Virus record (IMG/VR): IMGVR_UViG_3300008954_002004
Location: 1-56,640 of that record
Reading direction: 5' to 3' (one strand)
Length of the DNA: 56,640 nt
Origin: a virus
Shown piece after piece: positions 42,389-50,314 of the stretch (its first letter is position 1; each line of letters starts with the position of its first letter). Below the pieces are notes generated by a model. That model made no database searches. It was not told where the DNA came from and saw only the letters and a program-made list of their open reading frames with translations. The position numbers and the translations under genes are program-made.

Positions 42389-42939
42389 GTTCTAATAATA
42401 ATATCACTTTCCCAATCACCAAAAAACTGTTTCCAACTCTCATGATCAATCATGATAGGAAATTTCTTGCGTCTTGCTAATAATTGAAAGTAACTCGGCT
42501 TATATGGTTTCCATTTTGGTTTCCATATACCCACTGGGTCATGATTTCCTTTAAGAGAATTACATCGTGAACATGCTGAAACTACATTTTCCCACACTTT
42601 TCGACCACCTAGACGTTTAGGGATAACGTGATCATAGGTTACTTCTCTTACAGTTAGCGGTTGTTCACAATACGCACATATGCCATGATCTCTATAATAT
42701 AAAGATTCTCGTTTTAACTTCATAATAGACTTAACATTAACATAACTATTACGAGCAATAACACTTGGCCACTTCATATGCAAGTTGGGAGTTTGAATCC
42801 ATCTGTCATAACTAAAAACTACATGACAACTATCATTAAATATTCTACCTACAGCATCTTCCACAGGAACAGTATGCAAAGGTAACAAAGAAATTGGCAT
42901 GTATGATGCGTTTAGTACTAGCGTTCTTAATCCAAGCAT
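42385..42939 (-). CDS. HNH endonuclease
   Basis: ATG 42939 (MLGLRTLVLNASYMPISLLP) avoids the tRNA overlapped by the 42996 extension and lies 5 nt after AATAAATA. HNH core: HGICAYCEQPLTVREVTYDHVIP, then WENVVSACSRCNSLKGNH, with two CxxC pairs (zinc) and catalytic His/Asn residues. The domain architecture matches a 180-residue HNH family of bacteria and phages (VLNASYxPxSxLPL). It may cut DNA in packaging, in recombination or as a homing enzyme. Confidence 0.88.
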   Translation of the reverse strand: MLGLRTLVLNASYMPISLLPLHTVPVEDAVGRIFNDSCHVVFSYDRWIQTPNLHMKWPSVIARNSYVNVKSIMKLKRESLYYRDHGICAYCEQPLTVREVTYDHVIPKRLGGRKVWENVVSACSRCNSLKGNHDPVGIWKPKWKPYKPSYFQLLARRKKFPIMIDHESWKQFFGDWESDIIIRT

Positions 42940-42944
42940 AAGGA

Positions 42945-42952
42945 TATTTATT
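42945..42952 (-). promoter_or_regulatory. Late promoter AATAAATA, 5 nt from ATG
   Basis: Minus strand AATAAATA-TCCTT-ATG (42939), in the 21 bp between the tRNA-Ile(GAU) 3' end and the HNH gene. Confidence 0.6.
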
Positions 42953-42960
42953 TTAAACAG

Positions 42961-43037
42961 TGGTTGGTCCGGCTGGACTCGAACCAGCGACCCCATCCTT
43001 ATCAGGGATGTGCTCTAACCTGCTGAGCTACGGACCA
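42961..43037 (-). tRNA. tRNA-Ile(GAU)
   Basis: Anticodon loop CTGATAA in a CATCC/GGATG stem; acceptor TGGTCCG/CGGACCA; encoded CCA. Reads AUU and AUC. Confidence 0.95.
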
Positions 43038-43633
43038 AAAATAGCATAATCTCTATACTTATTTAAACTGTCTTCTAACAATTTTTGATGTTTGGTCTCG
43101 TCTATTTCTAAATTCATATATACTAACTTTCGTCCTGGATCATCTTCAACACCATGTAAAAAAGAAGAAGAATGAAATACATACGTATCTGTATCTTCAG
43201 GAATTATAGGATATATTTTTTTATCATTTAATACTGTAAACAAAGTATTTGTCCTTGTGCCACTAATTAATACTCTATATCCTGCTGGTTCTACAGATAG
43301 CCATTTATTAAATGTTTCTATTTCGTCTAACCATTTTTTAGGTTCTATATCAATATGTGCTACAACTGGACCTATTTGTACATTTAATTTTAACTTAAGA
43401 ATAGATGTACATGGCAATAAATTAAACCAAGAGTCTAATTCAACATGTTTCTCTCTTAACGTTTGAAGAAGTTCATGTGAAATATCAGCAGTATTCCAAC
43501 ACTTTGCCCACCGACGATCATACAGTTTTTTTGATTTAATTTTAGAAACTACTAACGGTTCCACTTCACGCAAAAAATTATCTACTGGAAATTTTGGTAG
43601 TGCTACTGGGCACCATAATAAGTTAGTAATCAT
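43028..43633 (-). CDS. 2OG-Fe(II) oxygenase-like protein
   Basis: A 201-residue protein with a plausible double-stranded beta-helix iron site: HID in VVAHIDIEPKKW (HxD), and a distal His with Arg in FLHGVEDDPGRKLVYMNL. The core is flanked by GYRVLISGTRTN and YVFHSSSFLHG strands, as in aspartyl/asparaginyl hydroxylase-type enzymes. The substrate is unknown. Its 3' end overlaps the 5' end of tRNA-Ile(GAU) by 10 bp. AGGA lies 8 nt before the ATG. Confidence 0.5.
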   Translation of the reverse strand: MITNLLWCPVALPKFPVDNFLREVEPLVVSKIKSKKLYDRRWAKCWNTADISHELLQTLREKHVELDSWFNLLPCTSILKLKLNVQIGPVVAHIDIEPKKWLDEIETFNKWLSVEPAGYRVLISGTRTNTLFTVLNDKKIYPIIPEDTDTYVFHSSSFLHGVEDDPGRKLVYMNLEIDETKHQKLLEDSLNKYRDYAIFGP

Positions 43634-43642
43634 AATTAATCC

Positions 43643-43732
43643 TGGCGGAGGGGGAGAGATTCGAACTCTCGAAAGGCGTTAACCTTTGCTGGTTTTCAAG
43701 ACCAGTGCATTCAACCGCTCTGCCACCCCTCC
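43643..43732 (-). tRNA. tRNA-Ser(UGA)
   Basis: Long variable arm (class II); anticodon loop CTTGAAA in a CTGGT/ACCAG stem; acceptor GGAGGGG; encoded CCA. Confidence 0.95.
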
Positions 43733-43733
43733 G

Positions 43734-43818
43734 TGGTGCCCCGGGAGGGAGTTGAACCCCCACTACCAAAGTAACTGGTACCTAAAACCAGCGCGTCTAC
43801 CAATTCCGCCACCGGGGC
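43734..43818 (-). tRNA. tRNA-Leu(UAG)
   Basis: Class II tRNA; anticodon loop TTTAGGT in a CTGGT/ACCAG stem; acceptor GCCCCGG/CCGGGGC; encoded CCA. One base separates it from tRNA-Ser. Confidence 0.95.
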
Positions 43819-43820
43819 AA

Positions 43821-44270
43821 TTATTTGTATTCGTAATTTACAGTTAATCTATTTGTACGTAATAGTTCGGCACCATTTTTAATATGGAAATTATGTGCCA
43901 TTTCTGTTTTGGGAGATAGTGTTACAAATCTTTTAACCCATGGTTTTTTATCTTTAAAGTATGGTAGTAATAAATTTAAAATTTCACTACCTGATCCTTT
44001 TTTATAACTCCACACAGTATAAAAAACTGCTATGTCTAATCCCGCCATAGTTGTTAATTGCTTTTCTGTTCTTGGCACTTCATCACAAAACGCTACACAG
44101 CAAATAGCATACGTCCAAAGAGCGTATACCTCCCTACCATATAAAAATCTTTCTCTTTCTCCTATGTTTGGCCGCACAGGATCATCTTCACACTTTGTCC
44201 CAGGTGGCCACAGATCCATAGGCTCCAGGCGCTCGAGAAAATTATTACTGCGCCAATGTAGTCTAGGCAT
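43821..44270 (-). CDS. GNAT-like acetyltransferase
   Basis: A 149-residue protein. The C-terminal half (KGSGSEILNLLLPYF, then FVTLSPKTEMAHNFHIKNGA) carries the acetyl-CoA loop pattern (R/Q-x-x-G-x-G/A) and the typical late GNAT helix with FHxxxGAxxL. The N-terminal part is unusual. GGAGCG precedes the ATG. The gene starts 11 bp from the FAD oxidoreductase gene. Confidence 0.6.
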   Translation of the reverse strand: MPRLHWRSNNFLERLEPMDLWPPGTKCEDDPVRPNIGERERFLYGREVYALWTYAICCVAFCDEVPRTEKQLTTMAGLDIAVFYTVWSYKKGSGSEILNLLLPYFKDKKPWVKRFVTLSPKTEMAHNFHIKNGAELLRTNRLTVNYEYK

Positions 44271-44280
44271 TATCGCTCCA

Positions 44281-45351
44281 TCAAATTACGTAAGGTTCCA
44301 ACCTCTTCTCTTTATTTAACACTCGAGTGGGGTCGAAGCACGATAAATTGATAGTTTGATACTCACCAGTAGTAATTAGTTCCATTAAGCCGCGCCCTAT
44401 GCCAGGTGCTTCCATTAAACCTCTACCAGTAAATCCGGATGCCAAGTACACGTTGTCCATTTTAGGATGCTTGCCTACTACTGCGTTATTGTCTAACACA
44501 TTAGTATCATAATAACCTGCCCACGCATTTTCCAGTTTAAGTTGTTCAAACATTGGTGCTCGCATTGCCAATGGAATCCAAACGTCCTCATCAAAATCAT
44601 TCCAATCTGGTTCCAAGTCCTCTTGATCAAATCTACCATTGGGCGAGCCAACAATGTAACCATGCCCTTCTGGGCGCCAGTATATGCCTGTCGTAAAGTC
44701 TGCTGTAAGAGGCATGTCAGGCATGTGTGTAGGGCACTTTATATTAAAGACAGTATGCTTCTGTGGCTTAATTGGGATATCTGGTAGCAACTCGCCTGTC
44801 CAACAACCTGTCGCTACAACTATAATATCATTCTCTACATCATCTAAACTTTTAACATCTTGTTTAATAAATTCTGCGCCTTGTGCTATTGCTTGTTTTT
44901 TAAATTCTGTATGTAATGAATAAGGGTCTATCCAACCCTCAATGCCTGTGTCTGTATATGTTGCCATTGCTAACCCCTCTGGATTAATCCAAGGAAACAC
45001 ATCTTGTATTACACTTCCATCAATTGTATTAGAACCAGCATTACATCTACCTTGCGTTATTACTGCTGTCATTTGTTCTGCTTTTTGTTCCTCATTAAAC
45101 AGCATTAAATATCCATTTGCTGTAAATTGAACTGACTTACTAAATTGTCTGACAAATTGACTGCCATACATTCCAAGCAATATATTTTCTTCTTGTAGGA
45201 ATTGGTGGCGTAACCCACCACATGAACGTCCAAATGATGCTTCTGTATAAGTTGGATCTCGTTCCAATACTTTAACACTAACATTTTCAGCAGATAAAAA
45301 ATAGGCAGTTGATGCCCCTATTATACCACCGCCCACAATAGTGACGTTCAT
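44281..45351 (-). CDS. FAD-dependent oxidoreductase (DAO/sarcosine oxidase family)
   Basis: A 356-residue protein with the Rossmann FAD motif GGGIIGASTAYFLS (residues 7-20), then VKVLERD, SFGRSCGGLRHQ (FAD-phosphate and substrate region) and the C-terminal YLASGFTGRGLMEAPGIGRG typical of the D-amino-acid/N-methylglycine oxidase family. The likely substrate is an amino acid or N-methylated glycine. Starts 5 nt after an AATAAATA late octamer and has no ribosome site. It probably feeds ammonia, formaldehyde or reduced flavin into the infected cell. Confidence 0.88.
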   Translation of the reverse strand: MNVTIVGGGIIGASTAYFLSAENVSVKVLERDPTYTEASFGRSCGGLRHQFLQEENILLGMYGSQFVRQFSKSVQFTANGYLMLFNEEQKAEQMTAVITQGRCNAGSNTIDGSVIQDVFPWINPEGLAMATYTDTGIEGWIDPYSLHTEFKKQAIAQGAEFIKQDVKSLDDVENDIIVVATGCWTGELLPDIPIKPQKHTVFNIKCPTHMPDMPLTADFTTGIYWRPEGHGYIVGSPNGRFDQEDLEPDWNDFDEDVWIPLAMRAPMFEQLKLENAWAGYYDTNVLDNNAVVGKHPKMDNVYLASGFTGRGLMEAPGIGRGLMELITTGEYQTINLSCFDPTRVLNKEKRLEPYVI

Positions 45352-45356
45352 AGCAA

Positions 45357-45364
45357 TATTTATT
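45357..45364 (-). promoter_or_regulatory. Late promoter AATAAATA, 5 nt from ATG
   Basis: Minus strand AATAAATA-TTGCT-ATG (45351), overlapping the stop codon of the gene at 45360. Confidence 0.6.
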
Positions 45365-46028
45365 CTAACGTTGTTGACAAATGTATTAGAATAAAATCTT
45401 TACTTTCTATACCGAACGTTCTATAATTATTGCTGGCATGCATCTTTCGTCTATCAAAACCAAATACAAAATCTTTTTCCCAAGGAAATATTTCATCTAC
45501 TTCAAGATGATCCATTAAATGTGGATCATCACTTGGACCCCAAACATTACCATATTCACCATAATTTAAATTATTTTCATAAATTGGATCTTCTATAAAT
45601 GTATTAAGAAAATCCCTGACATGATCAATAGTTGGTACTTTCTTATTCCATAATATCGTATGAATATTTTTATCAAATGTTAATGGTATTATAAGAGAAG
45701 TTCCTACCTGATCTGATGGATCTTTATCTGAATCAACATGAATACCTACTGGTAAATAACATGTTTTAATGTATGCTGAAAAGTCTAAATAATCTAAATC
45801 CATTAAACCTAAAACTTTTTCTATATAATCACTAAATTCTTTACTATCACGATTGGCTTCAAAACGAGCCCAAGATAAAGATTCTTCGGTTAATCCGTAA
45901 ATTGATAAGGTGCGAGGATTTTTTTCATGATAAAATATATCATATCTGTGTTTATTTTCATTAAAATATTGAACAAAATACTCTGTATATTCTTCAGGCA
46001 TGTATGTCTTAACTGTAGGGTAATCCAT
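45360..46028 (-). CDS. 2OG-Fe(II) oxygenase-like protein
   Basis: A 222-residue protein with LPVGIHVDSDKDPSDQ (HxD), a strand pair (TSLIIPLTFDKNIHTILW) and the distal His in KMHASNNYRTF, the pattern of a jelly-roll iron site. It is a paralogue of the protein at 47576-48370 (both start with a YTEYF.QY..NKHxYDIF segment). The reaction would be hydroxylation or another oxidation with 2-oxoglutarate; substrate unknown. Confidence 0.55.
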   Translation of the reverse strand: MDYPTVKTYMPEEYTEYFVQYFNENKHRYDIFYHEKNPRTLSIYGLTEESLSWARFEANRDSKEFSDYIEKVLGLMDLDYLDFSAYIKTCYLPVGIHVDSDKDPSDQVGTSLIIPLTFDKNIHTILWNKKVPTIDHVRDFLNTFIEDPIYENNLNYGEYGNVWGPSDDPHLMDHLEVDEIFPWEKDFVFGFDRRKMHASNNYRTFGIESKDFILIHLSTTLE

Positions 46029-46037
46029 TATAATATG

Positions 46038-47576
46038 TCACACATAAATAAAATCACCAAGATCAAAAACACAAGGTGTATGGGCCTTACTTCTAAAGTC
46101 TTGTCTAAAATTTCGTTCCATATTCCATGTTCCTTCAACACCATATTGAAATACAAGTCTTTCCATTACAAAACAATTACTGAGCCAAAAATAAGTATTA
46201 GTTCCAAGTTGTGTATGTTGAATTAATTTATCGACATCTTCAGTATTAAAAAGATCTATCTGCTCATAAGCAACATTCATATTACGAAAACGTTTCCAGC
46301 CGCGTTTTAGTTGAGAGGGAGCAACTTTGTTATCTTCTAAAAATTTACGCAAATAATAAGCCGACTCTTTACCGGTGTGTGTACCAATAGGGATATATTC
46401 TGGATGCAATTTTATAAATTGTTCTACCAGTAATGCAAAAGATTCTATCTTACCATTCCAGTTTTTTCTAAGATATTGATGCCATTTAATCGCCGCGGGA
46501 CTTATATCAAACATTAAAACATCTGTATTCAAACTAAAATACTCTTGTCCTAATAAAACATATGTCTTCAACCCACCACAAACTCCTATAAAATTATCAA
46601 ATTTAGTTTCAAAAGACACGGTATTAGTCGGCTTGGGTATCATAACAGGCTCTGTGTTTATAATAAAATAACCGGTTTTTAAACCTTTAGCTGCCGTGCG
46701 TAATTCGAACGCAAAATCTTCTATTTCATCAGGAACAGTATAGTTTAAGTCTAACATTAAATTCTCAATATGAGGATACATTGTTTCCGGAATCGAAAAA
46801 CCAGGTTCTTCGAATAAAAAGAGTTCTCGTGATTGATCATGTCTCCTAAAAAACTCTAAATATTCATACAATTTTTTCTTAATTTTAGCATTATTAATTT
46901 GACGCTTATAACTTTTTAAGACAATATCCTCAAACTCTGATGTTTCTGTTCCATGTACAATAATATGGTATCTATCTTCATTGCTATTGTTTATTACACC
47001 GTGCTCATAAGCAATATTAAAATAAAAAACACTACCATTATCATCATAAGGAACTATCCCGTTCTCAGTTATTAAAAAACAATCATCAGGATTATTAAGA
47101 CTCATATTAACAGCACGGCTAGGATTATCTTCTCTACTTCCATCAACATGAGGATTAATATACCCACCTGGTTCAATTAACATAAATCTAATTCTGTCAT
47201 AAACACTAACTGGATATTTGTTTTTAAAATAATTTGTTGTAATTGGGCACTCTGCAGAAGCATTAGTCCAATCTCTTTTTGTATCTTTATCAAGTCCATG
47301 ATCCTCAGGTATACCAGTGACATGATCATCAATACCATGAATGCATACACTTTTCCATCCTTGTGAATAATCTGTTCTATGTTCAACAAATAAATGTTTT
47401 ATATTTTTGGCTTCTTCAAGCATATCCTTGAATGGAGCATCTATCATGAGTTTTAACCATGGATACTTGCTTTCCCAAGTTACCCAATGTTTAGGATTTT
47501 TATTTTCTGGAATCATATTATAATCCCATATTTTATCTTTATGTTGTAAATAAAATTCTTGTATTTTTGAATTCAT
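46038..47576 (-). CDS. Fusion: oxygenase-like N-terminus with Rossmann/methyltransferase-like C-terminus
   Basis: A 512-residue protein. N-terminal half: EPGGYINPHVDGSRED (HxD) and FYFNIAYEHGVINNSNEDRYH (distal His and Arg), a cupin/2OG-type iron site resembling aspartyl-asparaginyl hydroxylases. C-terminal half (about 330-510): FDNFIGVCGGLKTYVLL, VLMFDISPAAIKWHQYL, AYEQIDLFNTED and TYFWLSNCF resemble motifs I, II, III and IV of class I methyltransferases. A two-step oxidise-then-methylate enzyme is possible. It overlaps the stop of the upstream paralogue (TAATG). Confidence 0.55.
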   Translation of the reverse strand: MNSKIQEFYLQHKDKIWDYNMIPENKNPKHWVTWESKYPWLKLMIDAPFKDMLEEAKNIKHLFVEHRTDYSQGWKSVCIHGIDDHVTGIPEDHGLDKDTKRDWTNASAECPITTNYFKNKYPVSVYDRIRFMLIEPGGYINPHVDGSREDNPSRAVNMSLNNPDDCFLITENGIVPYDDNGSVFYFNIAYEHGVINNSNEDRYHIIVHGTETSEFEDIVLKSYKRQINNAKIKKKLYEYLEFFRRHDQSRELFLFEEPGFSIPETMYPHIENLMLDLNYTVPDEIEDFAFELRTAAKGLKTGYFIINTEPVMIPKPTNTVSFETKFDNFIGVCGGLKTYVLLGQEYFSLNTDVLMFDISPAAIKWHQYLRKNWNGKIESFALLVEQFIKLHPEYIPIGTHTGKESAYYLRKFLEDNKVAPSQLKRGWKRFRNMNVAYEQIDLFNTEDVDKLIQHTQLGTNTYFWLSNCFVMERLVFQYGVEGTWNMERNFRQDFRSKAHTPCVFDLGDFIYV

Positions 47577-48370
47577 TAATGTGTATGTATTAAAAGAAAA
47601 TCTTTACTTTCTATATCAAATTTTTTAAAATTATTACTCATATGCATTTTTTGTTTATCAAACATATAAGCAACATTTTTCTCCCAAGGAATTATTGCAT
47701 CTACTTCGAGATAATCTAATACTTTATCACCTTGAGCATATTTGTTATTTTGTGGGTTATCATGATACGCAATCATTTGTCTATTCCAAATATTTGGAAT
47801 ATAATCTCTATAATCTAAATTATGATCGTATGTTGAATGGTGAGCGTTACGCCCTCCAATGCCAGCAATATCTTCTAAAAATTCTCTAACATATACATTA
47901 TCTTCTACCATATTTTTAAATACTATTGTATGAATATTTTTATTAAATGTTAATGGTATTATAATAGATATTCCTGGTTTTGCATCACTTCCATCCGGAC
48001 GTAAGTCAAGTTCCTCTCCTTCATAATCTTTATGTGAAGTAACAGGTCCTAAATAGCGATTTGCATCAACGTGTAGACAAATTGGTAAATAAGAAGTTTT
48101 GATATATGCTTCAAATTCCATATAATCATTTACATCAAATAAATCTAAAACTTGTTTCACTAATAAAGTCGTTTTAGAGTTCTCATAATTATTTGTAGCA
48201 AGAACATGTCCTGATACTTTACTTTTCTCAGTTAATCCCCATGCTCGTAAAAAAAGTTCATCTTCCTCCCAATCAAAAATATCATAATTATGTTTATTTT
48301 CTTTATGGTATTGAGCAAAATATTCTGTATATTCTTCAGGAATGTGTTTTATAATTGTAGAATAACTCAT
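47576..48370 (-). CDS. 2OG-Fe(II) oxygenase-like protein, paralogue of 45360-46028
   Basis: A 264-residue protein sharing TSYLPICLHVDANR (HxD), SIIIPLTFNKNIHTIVF and KMHMSNNFKKFDIESKDF with the protein at 45360-46028. A long insert (HKDYEGEELDLRPDGSD) is specific to this copy. The ATG lies 6 nt after GCTAAATA, near the divergent radical SAM promoter. Confidence 0.55.
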   Translation of the reverse strand: MSYSTIIKHIPEEYTEYFAQYHKENKHNYDIFDWEEDELFLRAWGLTEKSKVSGHVLATNNYENSKTTLLVKQVLDLFDVNDYMEFEAYIKTSYLPICLHVDANRYLGPVTSHKDYEGEELDLRPDGSDAKPGISIIIPLTFNKNIHTIVFKNMVEDNVYVREFLEDIAGIGGRNAHHSTYDHNLDYRDYIPNIWNRQMIAYHDNPQNNKYAQGDKVLDYLEVDAIIPWEKNVAYMFDKQKMHMSNNFKKFDIESKDFLLIHTH

Positions 48371-48376
48371 ATTAAA

Positions 48377-48410
48377 TATTTAGCCGCAGTTGTTTTAATT
48401 CTAATAAATA
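48377..48410. promoter_or_regulatory. Divergent late-type promoters
   Basis: Plus strand AATAAATA-ATTTT-ATG (48403-48410; radical SAM at 48416). Minus strand GCTAAATA (48377-48384) lies 6 nt before ATG 48370. Neither start has a ribosome site. The intergenic region is 45 bp. Confidence 0.55.
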
Positions 48411-48415
48411 ATTTT

Positions 48416-49666
48416 ATGGCAAAAGAAATAGTATGCAAACTTGCTCAAATGGGATTAACTGCTCATATGAACGGGTATGTAGCACCATGTAACCTCATTA
48501 ATAAGTATCACCTTCGCAGAGATGAAGACAATGAAATGATACTTCTACGAGATCATAGTTTTGAAGATGCTTGGCATAATAAAATGCGGCATGAGTTATT
48601 AGAGCAACATAAACAAGGTATATGGCCAATTAATTGTGAACAATGTCGCATAAATGAAGAAGGTGGTTCAAAAAGTATGCGAACCATGATTAATGGCGAA
48701 TTAGAAGGCGTTGAACCAATGGAAGACCAACCCAGAGTTTTAGTATTAAAACATGGTAATAAATGTAATAATGCTTGCAGATCATGCCATCCATCAACTA
48801 GTGCTCAATGGTATAAAGATAGTTATAAACTTAAAGATATAAAAGTGCCATTTAAAGATTGGATTAAAAGATATGAATCCTCTGAAACAAGTTTTGATGA
48901 AAACAATCATGAACTACGTAGAGTACTGAGCAATTGGAACGCAGGACTTGTTTTTATAGATTTATATGGTGGTGAGCCATTACTTAATCCTCTCACATAT
49001 GAAATTATTGATCAAAGTGTGGAAACAGGCGTATGTAAAAATCAAATAATAGGTATCCATACAAATTTAACAATTTTTGATGAAACGTTAGTAGATAAAT
49101 TTAGTAAATTTAAACAAGCAATACTAGGTGTAAGTTTTGATGCTATTGGTGAGCAAAATGATTATATTAGACATTTAAGTAAATGGGATGTTGTAGAGTC
49201 TACTTTAGAAAAATATATTGCTCAGGCACGAGTGCATCCAAATATACAAACTGATTTTTCAATTACTACTCAAATATTAAACGTATTTTATCTTCCTGAA
49301 ATTATAGATTATATAGATAAAAAAGGTTGGTGTGTAGACAATGGATTTACAACTTTTACTTTTTCCAATAGAGTTTATGATAAGAAAGAATGCAATATAC
49401 ACTACTTGCCAGAACCAATTAAAGAAGTAGTGAGAGAGAAATTACTAAGTTATAAACCTGATCCAGACACTCCTGTAGGACATATGTGGTATCGTGATTT
49501 AAATGACATAATTCCTACATTAGAAACACATCCTGACAACTATGATCAATGGAAGGATTATTTTTGGAAAATAAATCAAAAACTAGACGAATATCGTAAG
49601 CAAAGTTTTCAAGAAGTTATGCCTGAATATTATCAATTATTTGCTGATTACTATTCTAAAGTGTAG
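48416..49666 (+). CDS. Twitch-domain radical SAM protein
   Basis: Start at ATG 48416 (MAKEIVCKLAQMGLTA), 5 nt after AATAAATA; the frame extends upstream to 48290 but that overlaps the divergent gene. Core motif CNNACRSC (Cys 117, 121, 124), then DLYGGEPLLNP (GGEP). The N-terminal region has the twitch layout (APCNLINKYHL, FEDAWHNKM, CEQCRINEEGG). The C-terminal helices match the tandem pair at 10-12.8 kb only loosely. Substrate unknown. Confidence 0.86.
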   Translation: MAKEIVCKLAQMGLTAHMNGYVAPCNLINKYHLRRDEDNEMILLRDHSFEDAWHNKMRHELLEQHKQGIWPINCEQCRINEEGGSKSMRTMINGELEGVEPMEDQPRVLVLKHGNKCNNACRSCHPSTSAQWYKDSYKLKDIKVPFKDWIKRYESSETSFDENNHELRRVLSNWNAGLVFIDLYGGEPLLNPLTYEIIDQSVETGVCKNQIIGIHTNLTIFDETLVDKFSKFKQAILGVSFDAIGEQNDYIRHLSKWDVVESTLEKYIAQARVHPNIQTDFSITTQILNVFYLPEIIDYIDKKGWCVDNGFTTFTFSNRVYDKKECNIHYLPEPIKEVVREKLLSYKPDPDTPVGHMWYRDLNDIIPTLETHPDNYDQWKDYFWKINQKLDEYRKQSFQEVMPEYYQLFADYYSKV

Positions 49667-50120
49667 CAGAAACACATTCTATAACTGGTTCCATTTCATC
49701 TTCCATTTCCCAATTGCCAACAATATTGCCGCTACGATCAATGACAAATTTATGGAAATTCCAACCAATCCATGCTTTAGATTCAGCAACTAACCATTGC
49801 CAAACTGGTTGAGCAGTTTCACCTTGTACATCATTTTTTTCCATTATTGGAAATGTAACATTATATTTTGATTCACAAAAATTAAGAATTTCTTCATTTG
49901 AACCAGGCTCTTGTTCGCCAAATTGATTACAAGGAAAAGCAATAACAACAAATCCTTTATCTTTATGTTGTTGATAAAGTTCTTGTAATGGCTCATAATG
50001 ACGTGTCCAACCACATTCACTAGCAGTATTTGTAATTAATACTACATTACCTTCACATACATCTTTCATACTAACTTCATTTCCTGATACATCTGTAACA
50101 GTATAATCGTATAAACTCAT
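49656..50120 (-). CDS. Glutathione peroxidase-like thiol peroxidase
   Basis: A 154-residue protein of full family length. Catalytic residues: Cys36 (NTASECGWTRHYEPLQ), Gln66 (FPCNQFGEQEPG), Trp120 and Asn121 (AWIGWNFHKF). Cys replaces selenocysteine, as in most bacterial enzymes, which often use thioredoxin. It reduces hydroperoxides, protecting the infected cell from oxidative stress. AGGAGT lies 5 nt before the ATG. A phage copy is rare. Confidence 0.9.
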   Translation of the reverse strand: MSLYDYTVTDVSGNEVSMKDVCEGNVVLITNTASECGWTRHYEPLQELYQQHKDKGFVVIAFPCNQFGEQEPGSNEEILNFCESKYNVTFPIMEKNDVQGETAQPVWQWLVAESKAWIGWNFHKFVIDRSGNIVGNWEMEDEMEPVIECVSATL

Positions 50121-50159
50121 AATTGACTCCTATAATATACTACTATTTAGTTTTTGGTA

Positions 50160-50234
50160 TGGAGCGGGTAGAGAGAATCGAACTCTCATCTATGCGTTGG
50201 CAACGCACTGTAATAACCATTATACGATACCCGC
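50160..50234 (-). tRNA. tRNA-Gly(GCC)
   Basis: Anticodon loop TTGCCAA; acceptor GCGGGTA; discriminator U; encoded CCA. Confidence 0.95.
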
Positions 50235-50237
50235 GTG

Positions 50238-50314
50238 TGGCGGAGCGGACGAGACTCGAACTCGCGACCACCGGCGTGACAGGCCGGTATTCTAACCAAC
50301 TGAACTACCGCTCC
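50238..50314 (-). tRNA. tRNA-Asp(GUC)
   Basis: Anticodon loop CTGTCAC in a CCGGC/GCCGG stem; acceptor GGAGCGG; discriminator G; encoded CCA. Confidence 0.95.

Noticed and set aside
42940-42996. N-terminal extension of the HNH gene
   Set aside because: It lies inside tRNA-Ile(GAU); family similarity begins at ATG 42939.
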